This document shows positions 1 to 7,250 of a stretch of DNA of 64,000 bases, piece after piece. A program made the translations under genes and the position numbers. This DNA is from Planctomycetota bacterium. GTDB lineage: Bacteria > Planctomycetota > Phycisphaerae > Phycisphaerales > Phycisphaeraceae. Each line of letters opens with the position of its first letter. Positions within the stretch are counted from its first letter, which is position 1. The notes under the pieces were generated by a model. It was not told where the DNA came from, made no database searches, and saw only the letters and a program-made list of their open reading frames with translations. The stretch lies in NCBI GenBank assembly GCA_016350165.1, contig CP066225.1, forward strand, positions 434,001 to 498,000, given 5' to 3'.

Positions 1-1287
1 AATTTCATCCTGACTATGTGTCAGTGCTTTATCCAACGAAGCAGTCGCATCTGCTAACTTATGATTAGACTGATCTTCAATCGCTGCCTGAAGCATATTT
101 TCCTTCTCAGCAAGCAAGCCGCTCAGTTTCTCATGCGTACTGTTAATCAACATTTCCAGTTCACTTGAACGTGATGCAAACGTTTCTTCCTGCGACGCAA
201 TCATCTCTTCAGATTTAGCGACATACGCAGTTTCATGCTGCTCTAAACGCTCATTAAACTGCTCGTCAATTTGGCCAACAAAGTTATCGACGATCCCCTT
301 CGCATGTTCATCAACATGGTCATAAGCCGACTGTAACTTCTCATACACTGGCAACATCAATTCTTCAGCATCAAGCTTCGAACGATCAAAGATCGCGTCA
401 AGCTCACGCTTCACACCTTCAAACATCGGGTCAAGCTTCGATGCATACTCATTAAACTGTTCGTCCAGTTTCTCCTGCATCGGCTCAGTCAGTTCATCGA
501 CCTTCGTTGCAGCTGCTTCAAAAGCTGATTCGAGCAATTGGTTATAATTATTCAGTGCTTCGCCGGTCGCATCGGTAATCATCTGCTTCGTACGATCAGC
601 TTCATCACGCATATACGCAGCTGACTGTTCGATCTGTGATTCTATATTCACAGTCGCATCATTGAACTTCGACGCAATCGTCTGCGTTTGCTGACGTGCT
701 GCCATGACCGTTTGATTGATATGCGAATCAATTCCCTCAGACGCTGCCTTCACCTCAGACTGCAGCTTCTGCATATTCCCAGTCAGATTTTCTTCCGTAT
801 CACGTAATTGCATAATCCGCGCATCAATACGCGAATTGATCTTTTCTAATTTTTCTGTTGCGGAACCCAAAGCACGATCAGCCGAAGAATGAATCTGTCT
901 ACTGATACGAGCCACGTCCTGATCGATATTCTGTGCGCGATCAACCTGTTTCTCAACACGACCAGCCATCTGTGCAATGGACTGCTCCAGACGTGTAATT
1001 TTTTCCATACGTTTCTGTTCACGTACTTCGGCCTGCTGCAGCTTCGCAAAACGGCTATTCACCGCTTCATCCAAAGCATTAATATGCACTGCCAACTTTG
1101 CCACACCATCCGCAGCCGGGTTCACACCCGTCGTCGCTGTCTTTGCTTCACAATCCTTCACCGTCCGTATCAAACGGAACCGTTCTTCCCGCGCCCGCTC
1201 AAGGATTGAATTAAGCTCTGCCATCATTCCCGCGACGGCTGCTTGATCTAGCTGATTATGACTGGCGTTATTCGTTATCGTTTCCAT
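1..1287 (-). CDS. Large coiled-coil protein, N-terminal part (C-terminus beyond window)
   Basis: The minus strand is open from ATG at 1287 to the window edge (429 codons, no stop), so the gene is partial. The translation is polar and rich in Glu, Gln, Ala, Lys and Asp with heptad-like spacing (for example RVEKQVDRAQNIDQDVARI). It has no signal peptide or membrane segment in this part. This is typical of a long alpha-helical coiled coil, like chemoreceptor stalks or filament proteins. No specific family is recognised. The start is ATG 1287 preceded by AGAAGG about 10 nt upstream; an in-frame GTG at 1296 is possible but sits directly on that motif. It is divergent from the antiporter gene at 1629. 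Function unknown. Confidence 0.8.
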   Translation of the reverse strand, partial: METITNNASHNQLDQAAVAGMMAELNSILERAREERFRLIRTVKDCEAKTATTGVNPAADGVAKLAVHINALDEAVNSRFAKLQQAEVREQKRMEKITRLEQSIAQMAGRVEKQVDRAQNIDQDVARISRQIHSSADRALGSATEKLEKINSRIDARIMQLRDTEENLTGNMQKLQSEVKAASEGIDSHINQTVMAARQQTQTIASKFNDATVNIESQIEQSAAYMRDEADRTKQMITDATGEALNNYNQLLESAFEAAATKVDELTEPMQEKLDEQFNEYASKLDPMFEGVKRELDAIFDRSKLDAEELMLPVYEKLQSAYDHVDEHAKGIVDNFVGQIDEQFNERLEQHETAYVAKSEEMIASQEETFASRSSELEMLINSTHEKLSGLLAEKENMLQAAIEDQSNHKLADATASLDKALTHSQDEI

Positions 1288-1628
1288 TGTTGCCACGCCT
1301 TCTCTCCGTATTTTGATCTCTATCCCTGTGAGTGCTTCCAATTTCATACACAAGCGAAAAACAATTGGAAGGCCCAAAAAGCGGAAACTTCCAAGCGGCT
1401 TTTAAATACCCACACTTAGGAGCGCACCTAGGTTGGCTTCCAAGGGGTGTATCGTCTGTATCAAATAGAGTGATAAGTTCGAATGTGACTTTTTCCCGTT
1501 TTCGTTTTTATCCGGACCTTGCAAAAAATTAAAAGTCACACGAAATCTTCTCCGTCTGATAAAATCTCTCCATCTCATGACGATTTTCGTCATCTAAGCC
1601 TGTTTCGATACCTTTTCAGGAGCTTTCG
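1288..1628. promoter_or_regulatory. Divergent intergenic region with CTTCCAA boxes and an extended -10
   Basis: This 341-bp gap separates the coiled-coil gene from the antiporter. It holds CTTCCAA-type boxes at 1335-1343, 1363-1371 (inverted, a perfect 9-bp inverted repeat with the first), 1388-1394 and 1437-1443. A second perfect 9-bp inverted repeat, GTGACTTTT at 1485-1493 and AAAAGTCAC at 1531-1539, lies nearer the antiporter. A likely antiporter promoter is TGATAAAAT at 1557-1565 (extended -10), which would give a leader of about 57 nt. That the boxes are operators is inference. Confidence 0.4.
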
Positions 1629-3125
1629 GTGGGAATGAACTTCTTCGAAATCACAGCCATTCTGATCAGCCTGGTCGCGGTCCTCGCCTACATCAACGCC
1701 AAAATTCTCAAACTCCCCGCCACCATCGGGCTCATGCTCCTCGCTCTGCTCTTCTCGCTCGGCCTCTTCGCCTACGAAAAGCTCGGCCCCGCAGGTCACG
1801 ACCTCGAACTTTGGATCAGCAACCTTCTGGGCCAAATCGATTTCAATAAAACCCTCTTGCAAGGCATGCTCGGGTACTTGCTCTTCGCAGGCGCACTTCA
1901 CGTGAACCTCAACGACCTCAAACAGCAACGCTGGGTCATTGCTCTACTCGCAACCATCGGCGTCCTCACGACTACCGCCATCGTTGGCACCGTCATTTAC
2001 TACATCACCCCCCTGCTCGGCCTTGAAATTAAATTCATCTACTGCCTGCTCTTTGGGTCCCTCATCGCCCCCACCGACCCCATCGCAGTCCTCGCAATCC
2101 TCAAATCACTTGGCGCCCCTAAAACTCTTGAAACCAAAATCACCGGCGAATCTCTCTTCAACGACGGCGTTGGCGTCGTCGTCTTCCTCGCAATCCTCGG
2201 CGTGGCTGGCTTGTCGGCTCATGGTCCAAAACCAAACTCACATCTCACTGAGCAAGAAAAAGCACACGTCACACAATTACGCGAAATCAAAATCAGCGGC
2301 ATTCCACCTACAACTTTCATAACCAGTGCTGATGGAACCATGAAACCACTGATTGATGATCATGCCCAAACCCAACAAGAAGCAAACGAGCAAGATGCAT
2401 CGCATGGTGATGTTGATGCAACGGGCGTCGCGATGCTGTTTCTCAAAGAAACCGGCGGGGGTGCATTGTTTGGCTTGTTATTAGGACTGGTCGGTTACTG
2501 GATGATGCGCAGCCTTGATGAATACAAAACCGAAATTCTCATTTCACTCGCAATGGTGACGGGTGGTTACGCATTGTGTACGGCACTGCATATCAGCGGT
2601 CCGATTGCGATGGTGGTGGCGGGGTTGTTTATCGGGAATCATGGTCGTGCGTTTGCGATGAGTGATACGACGCGGGCAAATTTGGATTTATTCTGGGAAT
2701 TGGTGGATGAAATTCTGAATGCGGTACTGTTTGTTTTGATCGGCGTTGAAGTGCTGATCGTGAAACTGACAGGTGAATACGTACTGATTGGTTTGATCGC
2801 GATCCCGGTTGTTTTGCTTGCACGATTTATCAGTGTGGGCGGCACGGTGAAGGTTGTGAAATGGGTCAGAAAACGTGCATTTACAAGTCATGCGGTCAAG
2901 GTCATGACATGGGCAGGTTTACGTGGCGGCATCTCGGTTGCGCTGGCATTGTCTTTGCAGAATATGTTGCGCGAAACGGGTGTTGCAAGCGATGCGACTG
3001 CGGGTGATGTGATCGTCACGATGACGTATGTCGTGGTCGTGTTCTCGATTCTCGTGCAAGGTTTGACGGTTGGCAGGATGATGAAACGGCTTGGATTGAG
3101 CGGGGAAGTGAGTACGGGTCATTGA
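1629..3125 (+). CDS. Na+/H+ antiporter, CPA1 (NhaP-like) family
   Basis: This is a polytopic inner-membrane cation/proton exchanger of 498 residues with about 12 hydrophobic segments. Family hallmarks are visible: APTDPIAVLA near residue 147 and GESLFNDGVGVVVF near residue 172, which contain the ion-binding acidic residues of CPA1 exchangers, then a conserved WAGLRGGISVALALSL near residue 430. A hydrophilic insert at about residues 199-275 separates the two membrane halves and is unusual. The start is taken as GTG 1629 because AGGAG (1618-1622) is 6 nt upstream; ATG 1635 is the alternative. Base composition flips within the gene: the first half is C-rich and the second half is G-rich on the same strand. 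The ion (Na+ or K+) cannot be read from sequence. Confidence 0.9.
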   Translation: MGMNFFEITAILISLVAVLAYINAKILKLPATIGLMLLALLFSLGLFAYEKLGPAGHDLELWISNLLGQIDFNKTLLQGMLGYLLFAGALHVNLNDLKQQRWVIALLATIGVLTTTAIVGTVIYYITPLLGLEIKFIYCLLFGSLIAPTDPIAVLAILKSLGAPKTLETKITGESLFNDGVGVVVFLAILGVAGLSAHGPKPNSHLTEQEKAHVTQLREIKISGIPPTTFITSADGTMKPLIDDHAQTQQEANEQDASHGDVDATGVAMLFLKETGGGALFGLLLGLVGYWMMRSLDEYKTEILISLAMVTGGYALCTALHISGPIAMVVAGLFIGNHGRAFAMSDTTRANLDLFWELVDEILNAVLFVLIGVEVLIVKLTGEYVLIGLIAIPVVLLARFISVGGTVKVVKWVRKRAFTSHAVKVMTWAGLRGGISVALALSLQNMLRETGVASDATAGDVIVTMTYVVVVFSILVQGLTVGRMMKRLGLSGEVSTGH

Positions 3126-3455
3126 TGCGGATGCGCGCACAAACGCGCGTTTGAAAATGTGGTATGGGGCTGCATTTTTGGATTAAATTTTGAGCGTTTT
3201 TGTGAAGTTTTTGATCGATATCGTCAACTTAAATTTTGGCGTGTGGGTTTTGAGGGTGTAAGTGGGGTTGTGTGATTTTAGAAATGCGCTTTTGTGCGCA
3301 CGTTTTGTTTTGATTTTGGTTTTCGGGTCGAAAAAGTCGTCAGAAACTGGTTGGTTTTGAACTGAAATGGCGTGGTTTTGGTCAGAAATGGACAGAAATT
3401 GTTAGAAAATGATTGGTATTAGGCGATAATTTTGCTTTTATGCGCACGTTATGAT
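3126..3455. repeat. Dispersed intergenic repeat, GCGCACAAA / CATTTCT family, copy 1
   Basis: The first half of this 596-bp convergent gap has no credible gene. It contains GCGCG-CACAAA-CGCGC (3133-3148), a small hairpin just after the antiporter stop, then CGCTTTTGTGCGCA near 3288, and GCTTTTATGCGCACG near 3432. Between these lies a run at about 3345-3418 whose reverse complement is a degenerate 10-11-bp repeat of the form CCATTTCTGA. The same combination occurs at 38.7-39.1 kb and 52.06-52.26 kb. Confidence 0.55.
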
Positions 3456-3546
3456 CGGCTGATCTCCATCTTAGAGTGTCAGCTACTGTGGTGGCAGTAG
3501 GTTTGGGTAATGGGGATAATGGGAAGGGGTGGAGGTGTGGGGAAAT

Positions 3547-3593
3547 GAGAGTTTCCGGCGATCTTGGATCGCCGGCTATTGGCGTTGCAGAAA
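3547..3593 (+). repeat. REP-like palindromic repeat, type 1, copy A
   Basis: A perfect 9-bp inverted repeat CCGGCGATC (3555-3563), TTG, GATCGCCGG (3567-3575) sits in a longer conserved context: GAGAGTTT before it and CTATTGGCGTTGCAGAAA after it. Related copies are at 6751-6796 and, inverted, at 36281-36316. It lies downstream of convergent genes, as REP elements often do. Confidence 0.7.
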
Positions 3594-3640
3594 TCGAGTG
3601 GGTTAGAAGTTTAAATCAATTTGAGGTGAGGGAGGTGTGA

Positions 3641-3678
3641 GGGGTGAGCGCGCCGATCGAGGATCGGCGGCTACTTGA
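3641..3678 (+). repeat. REP-like palindromic repeat, type 2, copy B
   Basis: CGCCGATC (3651-3658), GAG, GATCGGCG (3662-3669) form a perfect 8-bp inverted repeat. It is preceded by GAGGGGTGAG and followed by GCTACTTG. It is nearly identical to 6905-6950 and, inverted, to 36346-36376. It lies about 95 bp after a type 1 copy in the same orientation. Confidence 0.7.
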
Positions 3679-3721
3679 AATGAAGGAATGGGTGGGTTGT
3701 GGGTTGCATCGTTGGTGTGGT

Positions 3722-4561
3722 TTAGGATTGGCGGAATTGGGTGGGAGTGCAGTGCTGGAAAGCGCGGAAGGTGCGGGCGAAGTATTGGGTACTTTCAAAG
3801 CCTGTCTCGAATGTGATTTGGGTGATAGATTTGTTTGTGGTTTCGAGGAGATGGCATGCACGTTCGATGCGGAGGCGGTTGATGAATTGAATGGGTGAGT
3901 CGCCGGTGTGGTGCTTGACGATGTCGGCGAAGCGTGAGCGGCCTAGGTTGCAGGATTCGGCGAGTTCGGTGAGGGAGACGGGTTGTGCGGGGTCTTGTTG
4001 AAGTTGATCGAGGAGTTTGATGACGCGGAGGGTGGATTTATCTTTTGCGGGTTTGGAATGATCACGGCCTTGGGAAATGGCTTGGGCGACGTCGAGGAGG
4101 AGAAGTGGGAGAAGGAGGTCTATGCGCGTATTAGAGTCTTGGGTTGGGTTGTTGTGCCAATGTATGATGCGGTGAAGTGCGGTGGTGATGTGGGGTGTGG
4201 AGGGGACGCAACGGGTTGTTGAAGTGAGGAGCGTTTTGGTGATGTTTTGCCAATGGTTTTGAGGGAGGTTGAGGGAACGAGGTTTGCGGAGTTGGTTTAC
4301 TTTTTTGCCTAGGGGGATATCGATCCAATCGATTTCGAGTCCGGGTTCTCGTGTGGTGAGACCGCCATGCTCTTCCCATGGGAGAGTGAAGAAGAGATCG
4401 CCGGCTTGTACTTCGTAGATGCGGTTTTCGACTTGCCAACGTGTGGAGCCTTTGCGGATGGTAACGAGTTCGAGGCCTTGGTTGTAGTGGGGGCGAAGGA
4501 TGAGTGTGGTTTTGTTTGCAAGCACGGAATCACAGGCGTGGATGGCGGGGTGCATGTGCAC
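3722..4561 (-). CDS. AraC-family transcriptional regulator
   Basis: A cytoplasmic DNA-binding regulator of about 279 residues. The N-terminal 100 residues look like a cupin sensing domain (RPHYNQGLELVTIRKG, then a DLFFTLPWEEHG stretch). The C-terminal 100 residues carry the two helix-turn-helix motifs of the family: VSLTELAESCNLGRSRFADIVKHHTG, then the second HTH with ITFETGFESTQYFARTFRAFQHCTP. The start is GTG 4561 or ATG 4555; neither has a clear Shine-Dalgarno. It is divergent from two fatty acid desaturase genes with an 85-bp gap, so it probably controls them. The inducer is unknown. The whole three-gene module is bracketed by REP-like repeat pairs. Confidence 0.88.
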   Translation of the reverse strand: MHMHPAIHACDSVLANKTTLILRPHYNQGLELVTIRKGSTRWQVENRIYEVQAGDLFFTLPWEEHGGLTTREPGLEIDWIDIPLGKKVNQLRKPRSLNLPQNHWQNITKTLLTSTTRCVPSTPHITTALHRIIHWHNNPTQDSNTRIDLLLPLLLLDVAQAISQGRDHSKPAKDKSTLRVIKLLDQLQQDPAQPVSLTELAESCNLGRSRFADIVKHHTGDSPIQFINRLRIERACHLLETTNKSITQITFETGFESTQYFARTFRAFQHCTPTQFRQS

Positions 4562-4645
4562 AAAATACCAGTGTGAGAATCTTAACGCAATGATTTTGGG
4601 TGGTTCATATGATGTTTGGCTGCCTAAGTGAAAGGAGCTTGTGTT

Positions 4646-5662
4646 GTGGGTTTAGGGATAACAGAAGACTATCGTGTTAACTGGTATCGCGTGAAGTTGC
4701 CTAAGGGGATGATGTCTGAGCTGAATCGCAAGAGTGATTTGAGAGGACTCTTTCAGGCGGGTGGACATTTCTTGTTAATCATTGCAACTTCGGTTTTGTG
4801 TTACTGGGTCTGGTTAAGATTGTCGTGGTATTGGCTTTTGCCTGCATTGTATTTGCATGGGACGGTGTGTTCGTTTTGTATGAATGCGGTGCATGAGTTG
4901 GTACATGACACGGTTTTTAAGACGAAGTGGTTGAATGGATTTTTTGCGTGTCTGTTTGCGTGGGTGGGTTGGATTAATCATTACGCGTTTTGGTTGAGTC
5001 ATGTTGAGCATCACCGGTTTACGTTGCATGATCCACATGATTCGGAAGTGGTTGTGCCTCGGGATGTGACGTTGCTGCATTTTGGTAGAGCGGTGTTTGA
5101 TCCGACGGGGATGTGGTTTTACTTTTCTCGTAATTGGCACTTTGCAATGGGGAAGCCTGCGAATGATTGGTTTGCGTATTTGTTTAGTAAAGGGAAGAAG
5201 GTGTCGCGGGTGTTTTGGTGGTCACGATTTTTGTTTGTGAGTCATGTGACGATTGCGGTGGTGTCGATTTATTTTGGTTATTGGATTGTGCCTGTGGTGG
5301 TGAGTTTGTCGCCTATCTATGGACGGAGTTTGGATTTTCTGATTAATGAGGCGCAGCATATTGGGCTAGCGGACCATGTGAATGATTTTCGCTTAAATTC
5401 AAGGACTTTTGTGACGAATCGGTTGTTTGAGTTTTTGGCTTGGCATATGAATTACCATCTTGAGCACCATATGTATATGGGCGTGCCTTGCTATCGGTTG
5501 AGGGAGTTGCATGAGGTAATTGAAGATGAGTTGCCACATACATGTGAGGGTATTGTTGAGGTGTGGTGGCATTTGATTGCGGTGATGTATCGACAGCGGA
5601 CGGAGCCTGGGTATGTGTTTGTGCCGCGGTTGCCTGAGAGGGATGAGGCGGTGAAGGTTTGA
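4646..5662 (+). CDS. Membrane fatty acid desaturase family protein (first of tandem pair)
   Basis: This 338-residue integral membrane di-iron desaturase or hydroxylase has the three histidine boxes HELVHD (about residue 83), HVEHHR (about residue 119) and HLEHHM (about residue 271), which bind the two irons. It has hydrophobic segments before box 1 and between boxes 2 and 3. The start is GTG 4646: AAAGGAGCTTGTGTT before it matches the leader of the paralogue at 5700 almost base for base. An upstream in-frame GTG at 4628 would lie before this Shine-Dalgarno. The protein is clearly homologous to its neighbour over its full length. The substrate (acyl lipid, sterol-like or other) cannot be told. 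It is probably regulated by the divergent AraC protein. Confidence 0.85.
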   Translation: MGLGITEDYRVNWYRVKLPKGMMSELNRKSDLRGLFQAGGHFLLIIATSVLCYWVWLRLSWYWLLPALYLHGTVCSFCMNAVHELVHDTVFKTKWLNGFFACLFAWVGWINHYAFWLSHVEHHRFTLHDPHDSEVVVPRDVTLLHFGRAVFDPTGMWFYFSRNWHFAMGKPANDWFAYLFSKGKKVSRVFWWSRFLFVSHVTIAVVSIYFGYWIVPVVVSLSPIYGRSLDFLINEAQHIGLADHVNDFRLNSRTFVTNRLFEFLAWHMNYHLEHHMYMGVPCYRLRELHEVIEDELPHTCEGIVEVWWHLIAVMYRQRTEPGYVFVPRLPERDEAVKV

Positions 5663-5699
5663 TTGTGGGTTGTTGATGAAATAAAGAAGGAGCTGTGTT

Positions 5700-6725
5700 G
5701 TGAGTGTTAAGGTTGAAGAAGGTTATCGTGTTGATTGGTACCGAGTGAAGCTGCCGAAGGGGATGCTGAGTGAGCTGAATAAACGTAGTGATTTAAGAGG
5801 TCTTTGGCAGGCAGGTGGTCATGTGGGGTTGATTGTGTGTAGTGGGGCTGGTGCATGGTGGGTGTATGAAAATATGGCGTGGTACTGGTTTGTGTTGGCG
5901 CTTTATGTGCATGGGACGATGTGTTCGTTTGCTGTGAATGCTGTGCATGAGTTGATACACGACACGGTTTTTAAGACGAAATGGTTGAATGGTTTTTTTG
6001 CGTGTTTGTTTGGGCTTTTGGGATGGATTAATCATTATGCGTTTTGGTTGAGCCATGTGGAGCATCACCGGTATACATTGCATGACCCGCATGATTTGGA
6101 AGTTGTGGTGCCTATACGGATACGATTGAAGGATTTTTGGCGAACGTTTGTTGATCCATATGCGGCGTGGTGGACGGTGAAGCATCATGCGAAATTTGCA
6201 GTGGGAAAGTCGCCGGATGGGTGGCATGAATATTTGTTTGAGAAGGGAAAGAAGCAAGACCGGCAGAAGGTGTTTTGGTGGTCACGGTTTTTGTTTTTGT
6301 TTCATGTGGTGTTTGGGGTGGTGTGTGTTTTGAGTGGGTATTGGGTGGTGTTTTTGATTGTGAGTTGCACACCTTTGTATGGGAAGACGCTGCAGTTTTT
6401 GATGAACAACACGCAGCACGTGGGGTTGGCGGATCATGTGAATGATTTTCGGTTGAATTCGAGGACGTTTGAGACGAATCGGTTTTTTGCGTTTTTGTAT
6501 TGGCAGATGAATTATCACATTGAGCACCATATGTATATGGGCGTGCCTTGCTATCGGTTGAGGGAGTTGCATCGGGCGATTGAAGGAGAGTTGCCTCATA
6601 CTTGCCGGGGGCTGGTGGAGTTGTGGTGGCATGTACTGGCGGTGATGTATATGCAGAAGGAGTATGATGGGTGGGTTTATGAGCCGATGTTGCCGGGGGT
6701 GGAAGATGGGGGAGAAGGAAATTAG
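5700..6725 (+). CDS. Membrane fatty acid desaturase family protein (second of tandem pair)
   Basis: A 341-residue paralogue of the gene just upstream (37-nt gap), with the same three histidine boxes HELIHD, HVEHHR and HIEHHM and the shared stretches TVFKTKWLNGFFACLF and MYMGVPCYRLRELH. The start is GTG 5700 with AAGGAG 8-13 nt upstream. The region between boxes 2 and 3 is the most diverged (IRLKDFWRTFVDPYAAWW against the shorter segment in the first copy), so the two may differ in substrate or position of desaturation. Likely co-transcribed with the first copy. Confidence 0.85.
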   Translation: MSVKVEEGYRVDWYRVKLPKGMLSELNKRSDLRGLWQAGGHVGLIVCSGAGAWWVYENMAWYWFVLALYVHGTMCSFAVNAVHELIHDTVFKTKWLNGFFACLFGLLGWINHYAFWLSHVEHHRYTLHDPHDLEVVVPIRIRLKDFWRTFVDPYAAWWTVKHHAKFAVGKSPDGWHEYLFEKGKKQDRQKVFWWSRFLFLFHVVFGVVCVLSGYWVVFLIVSCTPLYGKTLQFLMNNTQHVGLADHVNDFRLNSRTFETNRFFAFLYWQMNYHIEHHMYMGVPCYRLRELHRAIEGELPHTCRGLVELWWHVLAVMYMQKEYDGWVYEPMLPGVEDGGEGN

Positions 6726-6750
6726 TTGAGGTAAGGAGGGATGAGGTGAT

Positions 6751-6796
6751 GAGAGCTTCCGGCGATCACGGATCGCTGACTATTGGAGTTGCAGAA
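6751..6796 (+). repeat. REP-like palindromic repeat, type 1, copy C
   Basis: GAGAGCTTCCGGCGATC, ACG, GATCGCTG then ACTATTGGAGTTGCAGAAA. Same orientation and flanks as 3547-3593; the right arm has decayed (CTGA in place of CCGG). Confidence 0.65.
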
Positions 6797-6904
6797 AATA
6801 GGTTGTTGGGAAATAGGAAGATCGGCGAGCTGTCATCTCGCGACTAGTTGAGTTGTAGGAATGGGGTTGGTTGAAAGTTATTGATTTGAGATGGGGAGGT
6901 TTGA

Positions 6905-6950
6905 GGGGTGGGCGCGCCGATCGTGGATCGGCGGCTACTGGAGTTGCAGG
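6905..6950 (+). repeat. REP-like palindromic repeat, type 2, copy E
   Basis: CGCCGATC (6914-6921), GTG, GATCGGCG (6925-6932), followed by GCTACTGGAGTTGCAGGA. It matches 3641-3678 closely, including the preceding purine-rich TTTGAGGGGTGGGCG. Confidence 0.7.
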
Positions 6951-7177
6951 AAATTAGATTGGTTGGTGTTGTTTAGGCTATATAAATGATGAGAGAGTTG
7001 GGATTGGGGCTGGTGAGATTGGAGGATGGATCGGGGGACATGTTAGTCGTGATATAGATATGAGGGTTGGGGCATTAAAGCAGAAATTTGTGCGGTATAT
7101 TGCGCGCAGATTTGCGATATGGGGCTGAGATTGGTACAAACTGGAGCTTCAAACGTTGGAATATGGTTAGCAGAGCG

Positions 7178-7216
7178 CTATCAATATGCCTGATAAGCCC
7201 TGCTGACGCATGATAG
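7178..7216 (+). promoter_or_regulatory. Hairpin in the metK leader
   Basis: CTATC (7178-7182) pairs with GATAG (7212-7216) and ATGC (7186-7189) with GCAT (7208-7211), with a 3-nt bulge and an 18-nt loop. It sits about 25 nt before the Shine-Dalgarno AAAGG (7242-7246). It could be a translation-control element; no riboswitch family is recognised. Confidence 0.3.
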
Positions 7217-7250
7217 AAATCGATTACCCCCCGATTCCCCCAAAGGTAAT

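Larger units (their letters stand above)
6726..7250. other. Intergenic region with three REP-like copies and the metK leader
   Basis: A 525-bp gap with no credible gene. Its first half is a second copy of the repeat block seen at 3.5-3.7 kb: a type 1 copy, a decayed copy around 6820-6866 (GCGAG and CTCGC arms) and a type 2 copy. The second half is the untranslated leader of metK. No match to a known SAM riboswitch was recognised. Confidence 0.6.

Noticed and set aside
889-1246. Plus-strand ORFs of 106 and 89 codons
   Set aside because: They lie antisense to the coiled-coil gene, whose frame is open over the whole 1287 nt and has a coherent heptad pattern.
2400-2500. Replication origin at the skew switch
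   Set aside because: The switch is inside a gene, there are no DnaA boxes or dnaA/dnaN/gyr genes in view, and other switches occur in the window.
3340-3420. Possible CRISPR array
   Set aside because: Units are 10-11 nt, degenerate and without spacers; no cas genes are nearby.
7021-7250. SAM riboswitch upstream of metK
   Set aside because: No match to the consensus features of known SAM riboswitch classes could be recognised by eye; only a single bulged hairpin is present.
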